Assembly (NCBI GenBank): GCA_008330645.1
Contig: VLTN01000008.1
Location: forward strand, 682,001-746,000
DNA length: 64,000 nt
Origin: Cafeteria roenbergensis
Lineage: Eukaryota; Sar; Bigyra; Bicosoecida; Cafeteriaceae
Direction of reading: 5' to 3'
The stretch's first letter is position 1; each line of letters starts with the position of its first letter. Under the pieces are notes generated by a model, which had not been told where the DNA came from, searched no databases, and saw only the letters and a list, made by a program, of their open reading frames with translations. Positions 10,404-19,596 of this stretch are shown here, piece by piece. The position numbers and the translations under genes are program-made.

Positions 10404-13400
10404 CTACTGCTCCATAGGGCGGTTGTCGGCCTTGCCGTCGAGTCCGTCGTCGTCGTCTTCGTCGTCGTCGTCTTCGTCGTCGTCGGACTCCCCGAGGCCA
10501 GCGCCGTGGACCTGGTCGGCGGCGCCTCGGCGGGGTCTCCTGCGACCGGGCGACCGGGCGCCAGCCTCGGCGGCAAAGTCGGCGGTGGCGGCATCTGTGG
10601 AAAACGCGAAGCCGCCGTGATCGCCGCCCGCGGCCAGGCTCGAAGTCCCGAGAGGCAAACGCGCCTGCGCTCTTCCGGACGCGTCGCTCAGCGTCCACGC
10701 CCCTCTGGACCTTGCCACCGGAGGCAGGACGGGCGACAGCCCCGGCCTCCCAGCTGAGCCGTGCTGGCTTGTGCGGCGCCCGCGCGCGCCGATTCCCACG
10801 CCGCCCGCGGTCCGGCCTCCGCCAGACACGACGCTCGAGTCGCCGCCTTGGCGCGCCCCGGAGGCAAACGCGGTGGAGCCCAGCTCCACGACGGATGAGT
10901 CGTCCGACCCGGCCCTGGGGCGCCTTCCGGTCACGAGCGGGCTGGACGCCAGCGGGTCCCCGCGGCCCCTGCCGTCTTGCGGCGCGGCGCCGCCCGCCAT
11001 TTCGCTGGGCTCGTCGGAGGCAAAGGCGTCCGCCCACGACGACGCCACAGACCCGCGGCGCAGCCCAAAGCCAGCGCTGTCGCTGCCAGCACCCTGGCCG
11101 AGCAGCGGCGACGCTGCGGCTGCGGCAGAGCCAGCAGCGCTCGCGCCTGTGCTGCCGGCCGACCCGTGGCCGATCGCGCTGCCGTCCGCCGGAGCCGTCC
11201 CCGAGCCGTCCACCGCGAGGAGGCCCCCGGCCGAGCGACCCCAGCGGCGCCTCTTGTGCCCGGCCCGACGCGAGGACGCGCCCACCTTGGCGGCAGAGCC
11301 ACGAAGCCGCTGGCGCCGGTGCTGGCCACCTGGCGTCGTTGCGCCGCCATGGTAGTCTCCGTCGTCGTCGCTTGAGTCGCCCAAGTGGCCCGCAGAGCCA
11401 GATGCGGCGGCGCTCCTGGAAGCGGTCCCCAGACAACAGCAGACACAGCAGCTGCCGCAGCAGCGGCGGCAACAGGGCGCCCCAGGGTCCGACCACAGGA
11501 CCCCTGGCCCCGGGGGGCCCCACCTAAGATACGCCTCCTCTGCTGCCCCCATCAGGGCGCGCATCGCCGCAGAGCGACGCGACCGCGCCGCTGCGGCGTC
11601 CCCCCTGCAGCACAGCCCGCAGGCTGCTGCGCTGCACACGGCTCTGCACGTCGAGGCGGCTCTGCCGTCGCCCGCGTGCACGGTCTCAACGGCAACGTCT
11701 GCAAAGGTGGGGCAGCAGCCGCGACGGCAGGCTGCCACTGCGGCAGTGTACGCGAGCACCACGGCGGCGACGAGGGCAACGGCGAACAGCTCCGACGGCG
11801 ACGAGTCGAGCCGCGTCCAGAGCCCTGAGAGCCCCGACTCGTCCACCTCTGACACGGCCCAGGCCGCCGGCAGCACGCAGGCGGCCGACAGAAGCGTCAG
11901 CCACACGAAGAGGCAGCTGTGCCCGTGGGTGACCGCCGCCAGCCGGGCCGATACCGCCACCACCAGCGCCGCAAACACCACGAAACCGAACTCCAGAACC
12001 TCCGTTGAGGCCCCCTCCGCCCCCGCCGGCCCCGTGCCGCCCAGCGGCAGCACGTGCGCCTGCAGCGACGCCGCCCCGACCATCGGCCAGCCGGCGGCCG
12101 GGCTGCCTCCGCTGGCTTCGGGCGCCAGGGGGACCCAGGCCGACCCGTTGGCAGGGCCCGCGACGCCGCGCAGCACGGGATGGTAGTGGCCCGGGTGCCC
12201 TGCAGACACCGCGCCCGCAGCGCCGGCGCACCCGCCGTGGCCGAGCGCAGCCTCACCGGGGGGCGAGTCTGCCAGCCCAGCGAAGAGCGAAGGAAGCTCC
12301 ACCAGCCGCACGCTCTGCCCGATGGTCAGCCAAGGCACCACCAGGACCAACACCCCCTCCAGCGCGCCCGTGATGAGCCACCAGGCGAAGGCCGAGGCCC
12401 CCAGCTGCGGCGCCCCGCGGCCTTCGGTGAAGAGCGACGGCAGGGCCACGGCGAGCTCTGCCGGTATGTCTCTGTCGAAGAGCGCCGTCACAAGCACCGG
12501 CAGCCCTGTGAACACGACGTTGTACGCGAGGTCAACGGACACCACGAAGAGCCGCTGCCCGGACCACGCCGACAGGGCCCCGAAGGCCAGGAGGGCCGCG
12601 CCGTAGACCACGTTCTTGTACAGGAGGTAGAGGACCATGGCGGCGAGGCGCCGGACAAACCATCTGCCGTGGACCAGCATCAGCGGCGCAAGCATGCGAA
12701 ACCGCGCAACGGCAAAGTCCGAAGCGTTCGCGGCCTGGCTTCCCTCTGCGCCGCTGATACCCACGCCCACGTGCGCCGCCTTGAGCATGTCGACGTCGTT
12801 GGCGCCGTCGCCGATGGCCAGCGTGACGGCGGCGGGCTCCCCCTCGCGCACCAGCCGGACAACGGCGGCCTTCTGGTCGGGGCGGGCCCGGCAGACGATG
12901 GAGGCGTCCGCTGCCGACAGCGCGGCCAGCAAGACGGCCCTGCGGCGCCGCTCCACCGCCTCGCTCACGCGCCGCTCGGCCGCCGTTGGCTCCGTCTGCG
13001 GCGGAGCGTGCTCGCTGGCACGCGCGCTGCCGCCCTTCAACGCCGCCCCAGGAGGGGCGCCGTCGGCCAGCAGGCTGCTGCCGCTGCCGCGAGATTTGGC
13101 CGTTGCGCCGGCGCCAGCCACGCCGGCCATGAACCTGTCGTCGTACTGGCCCGCCCGCCGGCCCAGCAGGAGGTTGCTCAGCCAGCAGCTGCTGCAGCAG
13201 CTGCAGGGACCCCGGGGCACCGAGGAGCGGAACCGCGCCGTGGTGGAGCCTTGGCGGCCCCGAGCCGGCTGCTGCTGGTGCCCTTGCTGCTGGCGCGACG
13301 GGTGCTGGTGCTGGTGGTGCTGGCGGTCGGCGTGGTGGCCGGGCAGGGCCCTCGCCTTGGGCTGAGAGCGCAGCTGCTTCTGGGCGAGTAGCTGCGCCTC

Positions 13401-16400
13401 GGCTGTGGACGGGTCCGGGAAGAGCTGTTCGTCCACCAGCAGGTGCAGCCGCGAGCCCAGCACCCCGCCGCCAAAGTCCGCGTCGGCCACTGCAGCGTAC
13501 GGCGCCGGGGCTCTGCCCTGGCCGGCGAGCGCCTGGTCTGCGTGCAGTTGCTGTGACGGCGGCGGCGGCGGCTGCGGCGGCTGCACTGGTGCAGCGCCCG
13601 GGGCTGCGCGGCGGTCGTCGTGCGTCGCTCGCTGCGTCGGCGCCCCCCCGGTCCGGGCTGCCGGCGGGACGTATCCGCTCGCCCCGCTTGGTCCATCATC
13701 GCTGTCGCTGTCCAGCGTCAGGTCGCCTGAAGCGTGGTGCAGCGGGGACTGCCGCCCAGCACGGTCGGCTGTGCCAACGAGCGGCGAAGTGACGTCCATG
13801 AAACCGCTCATGCTCTGCAGCGAAGTGCTGATCGGCGAGATGCCAGGAGCTCTGCCTGAAGCCCGGGTGGGAGTGACCGCCGTCTCAGCCGCCCGCCGGC
13901 GGGCAGAGCCGAGCGGCGACTGCGGCGCCTGCGGGGCGGCGAAGGGCCGCGGCCTGCCTGAGTAGGGGGGCCCGCTGTGCGGCGCGCCGTGGCCCGGCCC
14001 GGCCCCCGGGGGGGCAGATGTGGCTGCGGGCTGGACCTTGACGCCGGACAGCATGGCGTCGAGCACCACCTCGTCGATGACGACTGCCAGCCGGCGCCCC
14101 TTGCTGGCTCTGCCGATGGACAGCACTCCCACCCTGTCGGGCGGCAGAGCCCGGTCAAGCTCTGCCTTGACTGCCGGGGAGAGCTTCCCCAGTGCGCGGT
14201 TTCGCAGCGCGACCAGGCAGAGCACTTCGCAGGCCCGGCGCACCGATGCTGTCTGCTGTGGCGGCCTCGCGGGGGCTGGCTGGCGACGTCCCGCCGCCTC
14301 CGCCTCCGCCTCCGCCGCCTCCGCCTCCGCCGCCGCCTCCGCCTCCGCCGCGGCCGGGACTGGAGCCGCCTCGGCCGCGGCCTGCTGCTTCGGCGGAGGC
14401 GGCCCTCCGCCGTTGACTGCCTCCAGCGCCTCTGACGTGGCGGCAATGACGTCGGTGTGCTGGTCCAGCAGCCGGCTGGAGTAGGCGATGTTCACGGCGG
14501 TGTCGGCCTTGTCGCCCGTGATGACCGAAACCGCCACACCGGCTCTCGCCAGCAGGGCGAGGGTCTCCGGAACGCCAAGTTGAAGCTGGTCCTCAACCGC
14601 AGTCGCGCCGTGCAGCGACAGGTCTCGCTCCGCCTCAGCGGCCAGTTTGCCCAGCACGCCGGTTTCGTCGCCCGCCCTCCGCTTCCGCTGCGCGTCGAGG
14701 TCAGACCACGCTGCGGCGAAGCGCTTGGACCAGTCAGCTGCCTCGCCGTCCTCCATGGCTCTGCCGGCGAAACAGAGGGTGCGGAGGCCCGTCCCGCCCC
14801 ACCGCTTCAGCTGGCCCTGCAGCCGGTCCCTGTGGCGCCGCATGCGGTGGGCGTGCCGCTGCTGTGGCCCGCGATCCCCGTCGACGCCGCCGTCCGCAGA
14901 CGTCGCAGCGTCTCTCAGCCGTGGAAGCACCACCGAGTCCGCCCCCTTGCACAGCACGTGAAACCGCGGCGGCCCCGCCGCTGGCCCCGCCCCGCCGGCC
15001 CCACGCGCTCCCCTCGCCGTGCTGGGGGCCCCGCCCCCCTCCCCCGCCCTGCCGGACAGGAACGGCCCCCGCACCACGACGGACATGCGCTTCCGCCGCT
15101 GGTCGTAGGGCAGGGTGTGCTCCACCCGCCAGAGCTCCACCCGCGACCACAGCCTCCTCGCGGCCTCGCCCGCGAGCGCCGGCCAGTGCGCGCCCCGCGA
15201 AACCGCGCGGACCCTGCCCCCCTCACAAGACGCAAGAACCGTCACTCCCGGCTGCGCCGCGCCTGGGCGCGCCCCAGACGACGCCGCGGCCTTGGTGCCC
15301 GCTGCTCCGCCTGCGTCGTCCTCCTCAATCTCCACAGGCCTCTGCATGCCCAGCACCGCCTCAGCGCGCGCCGCAGCCAGCGCCAGCCAGGAGGAGCCGG
15401 CTCCGGCCCGCGGGCCCACCTGCTCCACCGCGGTCCACTGCCCCTTGCGGGCGAGGAAGGTGACGCCCAGCCGCGCCGCCGCCTGCACGAAGGCGGCCTC
15501 GTCCGGCGACGACGCCGACAGCGTGTAGCCGCTCCACCCGCCGCTGCTCCCTCTTGACGCGCCGCCTCCGGGGAGCAGCCCGCCGGCGGAGGAGCCGGTG
15601 CGGGCTCGCGCAGGCCTGCCGGCGAAGGAAGCGGAGCGGCTCTGCCCGATGGTGCCAGTCATCGCTCCAGAGTCGCTCCCCGCGGTTTCGCGTCGGCCCC
15701 TCTCGGGCGCGGTCTGACCTGGCCTGGGCTGGTTCTGGCCCGACTCTGACGGCTCGATGATGACGCTGTGGTTGATGGCCATGTTGATGAGGAGGCGTCG
15801 AACGGCAGCAGCCGCCTGCTCGCCGTCGTCCTCGTGGCCGGAGGCAGCCGGCGCGCCCTGCTGCCCAGCAGCGGCGGCGTCAGCGCCCCCGTCAGCGCCC
15901 GCGGCGCGCCGGGCAGCGGGCGCCCCCGCAGTGGCGACCTCAGCGCTCACGTCGGTGTGGAGGATGAGGTCGGCCGCGGCTGCCGAGTCGGTGGCCAGGA
16001 AGCGCCCGGGGTGGCTGGTGCTGCCGTCGACGAAGCGCACATTGGGCCCGCGCACCTCCGCGCCGATGGCGGACGGCGTCCACGCCGGCGCTGCCCCCGA
16101 CGTCTCCGCCTTGCTGGCGGCTGCCAGGCCGGCCCCGGGCGACGCTGAGGCCGAAGGCGACGGAAGGCCGCCGTCGAGCGGCGCGTACGAGTCGCTGGCC
16201 CCGCGGGCGTGCCGGGTCCCCGCCGGGCCCCGCGATGGGCCCTCGCCGGCGCCGCCCGCGCTGCCTCCGGAGGCCGCCGAGAAGGGGACCATCACTCCCG
16301 ACGCGGCGGAGCGGGCGTGCCGCGCTCCGGGCTCTGCCGAGTCGTCCTCCGAGTCGCTTCCCTCCCAGGGGTACGCCGGCGGCATGGGAACGCCGTCAGA

Positions 16401-18755
16401 CGACCCGGCCACGGCGTCGGCCAGCAGCCCGGCGGCGGTCTGCGCGCCGGATCCGGCGCCGGGGGCCCCTGCGTTCGCCCCGCCGCCCGCTGTGCATCCG
16501 CCAGCGCCTGCGGCAGGGGCTGCGCTGAGGCCGTACTGGGCGCCGCCTGCCCAAAGCTGCCTGAGGACCATGGAGTTGCGGGTCAGAGTGCCGGTCTTGT
16601 CGCTGAATACGTGGGTGATCTGGCCCAGCTCGTCAAGCAGGTCCATGGTCCGCACTCGCACGTGCTGAGGGACCCCGCCCGAGAACTCCGCAAGTGCGGA
16701 GTTGACGTTGTCCGTCAGCCCGCACCTGGCAAAGCAGCCGCAGCAGCAGCAGCCGCCCGCGTCGCCTGGCGCGTCCGACGCTGAGGCGATGTGCTCGGCC
16801 ATCCGCTGCGCGGACCCCGGCAGCAGCGAGCGGTCCCTGGCCAGAAGCAGCGCTGACACCGTCCGGACGAGCCTGACGCTGACGTACAGCGACACCGGGA
16901 TGAGGCCCGCCTGCAGCAGGAACTGCGTGCCCGCCATCGTAACGGCGCCAAGCACGTCTGGAGTCGCGGTTTCGTCGCGAAGGACGCTCGTGCGGAACGT
17001 TCCGTCGTCCGAGTCGCTGGCCCAGACCACCCAGGCAAAGGTGGTCGCAACGCACACCGCCACCAGCAGCAGGGCCAGCACGCCGATGGCGCGGTTGAGG
17101 TAGCCCTCCGATGTTGGTCGCTTGAAGGCCCCTTGCGACTGGGCGACGCGCACCTTGGAGTCGCTGCCCGTGTATACCACCAGCGCCCAGGCCACGTCCA
17201 CCGAGCGCACCTCCGCCCCCCGCAGGATGAGGCACGACGCGTCCAGCGCAACGGAGGCGGGGTCGCTGGGCGACGGCACGTGCCACCTCTGCGAAGGGAG
17301 GCGCCGAGCGGGGCGGCACCCCAGCGCCCGCCCGGCGTAGCTGAAGCACGCGATCGACCAACGGGCCGCCCAGGCGCCGCAGAGCACGGTGCACCAGCCT
17401 CTCCAGTCGGTGCGGTTGCAGTCCCGCGCGCAGCTGTCGCAGCAGCCGTCGTCAAACTCCGAAGGGTCAAACTCCGCATCAGAGCCGTCGTCGTCTTCGT
17501 CCTCCTCCTCCTCCACCACCTCCGCCACCTCCTGCGCTCCCCCGGCACCCGCTCGCCCTCCGCCCCCCGCCTGAGCGGCGGTGCCCGGGCCAGACCCGCC
17601 CTGATGCGCAGCCTCCCCCACCGCCTCAAGAAGGCGGCCCCCCGAGGCAGGGCGAGCCCCTCTGACCAGAGACCGCCCGGGGATCGCGGCAGAGCCGCCC
17701 GCCCTCGCCGGGTCGTGGGCCGATGTCGCCGCTCCGGTCCGCGTTGGTCCGTCGTCGAGCCGGAGCTGCTGGTAGTGGCCCTCGGCAGGCTTGGCCAGTG
17801 ACGAGATGGGCAAGTTGGCTCGCCGCCGCTGACGTCTGCCGGCGCGCTTCCTGGCAGAGCCAGGTCCCGCGTCGTCCGCCCCGCCTGCGGCCCTGCCGCC
17901 AAAGCGGCCAGCCCGCTTGGCCGGAAGCGTCGGCCGCGGCTCCATCACGCCGTTGAAGGCCGAGAACGACGCCGACGGCGGGTCGCAGAGCACTGCGCCG
18001 CGAAACCGCAAGGCCGAGCGGTCTGACCTGACCCTGATGCCCTTGGGCAGAGCCGGCGCTCGCCGGACCTTGAGGTTGGTTTCGCCGTCCAGCTGGGCGG
18101 TCTGCACGTAGCACGCGTCTGGGGCGACGGCGCCGGTGGCAGTGCGAGAGCCTAGGAGCACGCAGTCCGCCGGAGCCACCTCCCCCCTCCGCAGACGGAT
18201 GACGTCCCCCACGCGCACGGCCTGCCACGGGATGGACTCGAAGCCGCCGGCGGATGCCCTGCCGGAAGAGGTGGCTGCCGCGGTCTCGGAGCCTGCTGCT
18301 CTGCCTCCTGCGGCCGCGGTTGCCGCTGCCGCTGCATGGGAACGGGCAGCGCCCCGACGGGACGGCCCGAGAGGCGCAGCAGCCGTGGGGTCAGGCCGCG
18401 GGCGAGCAACAAGCACCTGCCTGTTGTTCGCGCGGAAATCGTCGCCGTGGCGGGAGGCGTCCTCCACCACCGTGATGACCGCGTCGAACAGCAACACGAA
18501 GGCGAGCGGGGCCAGCTGGGATGGGTAGCCACCCGTGACGGTGATGGCAGGCAGCATCTGCATAAGTCCCACCACCAGGAAAAAGGCGTTTGCGAAGCGC
18601 GTGAGGTTCTCGAGCAAGAAGAGCGGGACGAAGGAGACGAGGCTGTACTTGGCCGAGTCGGAGCGATTCTCAGCAAACCCCTCGTTCAGAGCGCGCCCAG
18701 CGTTGGCGTACACGTACCGGGGCTCCCCCGTCGCAGCCATGGCGACCCAGGTCAA
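10404..18755 (-). CDS. Giant P4-type ATPase (phospholipid flippase)
   Basis: P4-ATPases move phospholipids from the outer to the cytosolic leaflet of plasma, Golgi and endosomal membranes. This single uninterrupted exon encodes 2783 residues, more than twice the usual 1100-1300. Seen in order: N-terminal FAENRSDSAKYS and two membrane spans (about 40-95); actuator motif DGETNLK (about 225); the M4 region LIPVSLYVSVRLVR with the P4-type proline-serine; phosphorylation motif DKTGTLT (about 716); nucleotide-domain segments; hinge GDGANDVDMLKAAHVGVGI (about 1980); and the C-terminal span cluster. Long Gly/Ala/Ser-rich low-complexity insertions lie in the actuator, phosphorylation and nucleotide domains. 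A tail of about 400 residues ends in an acidic run. ATG 18740 is an alternative start. A CDC50-type partner would be expected but none is coded in this window. Confidence 0.92.
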   Translation of the reverse strand: MTWVAMAATGEPRYVYANAGRALNEGFAENRSDSAKYSLVSFVPLFLLENLTRFANAFFLVVGLMQMLPAITVTGGYPSQLAPLAFVLLFDAVITVVEDASRHGDDFRANNRQVLVARPRPDPTAAAPLGPSRRGAARSHAAAAATAAAGGRAAGSETAAATSSGRASAGGFESIPWQAVRVGDVIRLRRGEVAPADCVLLGSRTATGAVAPDACYVQTAQLDGETNLKVRRAPALPKGIRVRSDRSALRFRGAVLCDPPSASFSAFNGVMEPRPTLPAKRAGRFGGRAAGGADDAGPGSARKRAGRRQRRRANLPISSLAKPAEGHYQQLRLDDGPTRTGAATSAHDPARAGGSAAIPGRSLVRGARPASGGRLLEAVGEAAHQGGSGPGTAAQAGGGGRAGAGGAQEVAEVVEEEEDEDDDGSDAEFDPSEFDDGCCDSCARDCNRTDWRGWCTVLCGAWAARWSIACFSYAGRALGCRPARRLPSQRWHVPSPSDPASVALDASCLILRGAEVRSVDVAWALVVYTGSDSKVRVAQSQGAFKRPTSEGYLNRAIGVLALLLVAVCVATTFAWVVWASDSDDGTFRTSVLRDETATPDVLGAVTMAGTQFLLQAGLIPVSLYVSVRLVRTVSALLLARDRSLLPGSAQRMAEHIASASDAPGDAGGCCCCGCFARCGLTDNVNSALAEFSGGVPQHVRVRTMDLLDELGQITHVFSDKTGTLTRNSMVLRQLWAGGAQYGLSAAPAAGAGGCTAGGGANAGAPGAGSGAQTAAGLLADAVAGSSDGVPMPPAYPWEGSDSEDDSAEPGARHARSAASGVMVPFSAASGGSAGGAGEGPSRGPAGTRHARGASDSYAPLDGGLPSPSASASPGAGLAAASKAETSGAAPAWTPSAIGAEVRGPNVRFVDGSTSHPGRFLATDSAAAADLILHTDVSAEVATAGAPAARRAAGADGGADAAAAGQQGAPAASGHEDDGEQAAAAVRRLLINMAINHSVIIEPSESGQNQPRPGQTAPERGRRETAGSDSGAMTGTIGQSRSASFAGRPARARTGSSAGGLLPGGGASRGSSGGWSGYTLSASSPDEAAFVQAAARLGVTFLARKGQWTAVEQVGPRAGAGSSWLALAAARAEAVLGMQRPVEIEEDDAGGAAGTKAAASSGARPGAAQPGVTVLASCEGGRVRAVSRGAHWPALAGEAARRLWSRVELWRVEHTLPYDQRRKRMSVVVRGPFLSGRAGEGGGAPSTARGARGAGGAGPAAGPPRFHVLCKGADSVVLPRLRDAATSADGGVDGDRGPQQRHAHRMRRHRDRLQGQLKRWGGTGLRTLCFAGRAMEDGEAADWSKRFAAAWSDLDAQRKRRAGDETGVLGKLAAEAERDLSLHGATAVEDQLQLGVPETLALLARAGVAVSVITGDKADTAVNIAYSSRLLDQHTDVIAATSEALEAVNGGGPPPPKQQAAAEAAPVPAAAEAEAAAEAEAAEAEAEAAGRRQPAPARPPQQTASVRRACEVLCLVALRNRALGKLSPAVKAELDRALPPDRVGVLSIGRASKGRRLAVVIDEVVLDAMLSGVKVQPAATSAPPGAGPGHGAPHSGPPYSGRPRPFAAPQAPQSPLGSARRRAAETAVTPTRASGRAPGISPISTSLQSMSGFMDVTSPLVGTADRAGRQSPLHHASGDLTLDSDSDDGPSGASGYVPPAARTGGAPTQRATHDDRRAAPGAAPVQPPQPPPPPSQQLHADQALAGQGRAPAPYAAVADADFGGGVLGSRLHLLVDEQLFPDPSTAEAQLLAQKQLRSQPKARALPGHHADRQHHQHQHPSRQQQGHQQQPARGRQGSTTARFRSSVPRGPCSCCSSCWLSNLLLGRRAGQYDDRFMAGVAGAGATAKSRGSGSSLLADGAPPGAALKGGSARASEHAPPQTEPTAAERRVSEAVERRRRAVLLAALSAADASIVCRARPDQKAAVVRLVREGEPAAVTLAIGDGANDVDMLKAAHVGVGISGAEGSQAANASDFAVARFRMLAPLMLVHGRWFVRRLAAMVLYLLYKNVVYGAALLAFGALSAWSGQRLFVVSVDLAYNVVFTGLPVLVTALFDRDIPAELAVALPSLFTEGRGAPQLGASAFAWWLITGALEGVLVLVVPWLTIGQSVRLVELPSLFAGLADSPPGEAALGHGGCAGAAGAVSAGHPGHYHPVLRGVAGPANGSAWVPLAPEASGGSPAAGWPMVGAASLQAHVLPLGGTGPAGAEGASTEVLEFGFVVFAALVVAVSARLAAVTHGHSCLFVWLTLLSAACVLPAAWAVSEVDESGLSGLWTRLDSSPSELFAVALVAAVVLAYTAAVAACRRGCCPTFADVAVETVHAGDGRAASTCRAVCSAAACGLCCRGDAAAARSRRSAAMRALMGAAEEAYLRWGPPGPGVLWSDPGAPCCRRCCGSCCVCCCLGTASRSAAASGSAGHLGDSSDDDGDYHGGATTPGGQHRRQRLRGSAAKVGASSRRAGHKRRRWGRSAGGLLAVDGSGTAPADGSAIGHGSAGSTGASAAGSAAAAASPLLGQGAGSDSAGFGLRRGSVASSWADAFASDEPSEMAGGAAPQDGRGRGDPLASSPLVTGRRPRAGSDDSSVVELGSTAFASGARQGGDSSVVSGGGRTAGGVGIGARGRRTSQHGSAGRPGLSPVLPPVARSRGAWTLSDASGRAQARLPLGTSSLAAGGDHGGFAFSTDAATADFAAEAGARSPGRRRPRRGAADQVHGAGLGESDDDEDDDDEDDDDGLDGKADNRPMEQ

Positions 18756-19596
18756 GCCCCAGAAGCGCCTTCGCCTCGCAGCGTCTGCAGAAAATGGGCT
18801 CGGTGATACGGCTCAACCCGAGTGCTCCGCCAGGCTCGTGTCCGAACAACAGCCTCCGCTGTCGGCCGGCAGGCGCACAGCTACTCGAGGCGGGTGCAAG
18901 ACCCGGATGCCGTGGAAGGCGTGACCGCGAGGGGCGGGGCGGGGAATGGGAAGGGGGTGCGGGAGGGAGGAGGCGAGGCAGACGCCGCGCAGTTGTGCAG
19001 CGCCAGCTGGATTGCCTCGCGATCTGGAACGCCTCGCTCCAGGAGCGTTCGGCCCAGCAAGCAGCGCGCCGCTCCCTCGCTGCGCGGGGCAGCTGGGCAC
19101 CTCGGCGCGCGTGTCGCGGAGAGGCGCGTGGCCCGCTTGTTGAAGCCGCCGCTGCTTGGTTGCCGACGCGCTCTGCCGCGCCGTCCCGAGAACTCCACTC
19201 CGTGCCGCGCCTGCGTCTCATCGCCAGAACCGGCTTGCGCTGCTGCCTCTGGAACGACGCAGGACGCCCCTTCGAACGCACCCGCGTCTCGTGGCGGGCG
19301 TGGAGGCCGCTCACGGCCGGGGCCCGCGTCCGGCAGCGCGAGCCCAGGCAGTCGGCACGCGTTCGCCTGGAGATCTCGATGTTGCTGAGTCGCGCGGCGT
19401 GTTGCGCTCTGTGTGGGCCGCTGCGCATGTTCACTCTCTTTTGCACGTGTGCGAATGCTGAGGAAGGAGCGCACTGCTCGGCTGCTGGCCGTGGCAAAGG
19501 TGTGCACGTGCGTGGCAGAGGCGCTGCAGCGTCGACAAAGCGAGTGGCGGGCAACGAATTGAAATGCATGCAGGCGCATCGGAACGGAGCCTTCAC
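18756..19596. other. Intergenic spacer
   Basis: This GC-rich spacer separates two minus-strand genes and should hold the P4-ATPase promoter and the 3' end of the dynamin-like gene. Open frames on both strands are rich in Arg/Ala/Pro and match nothing I know. Confidence 0.5.
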
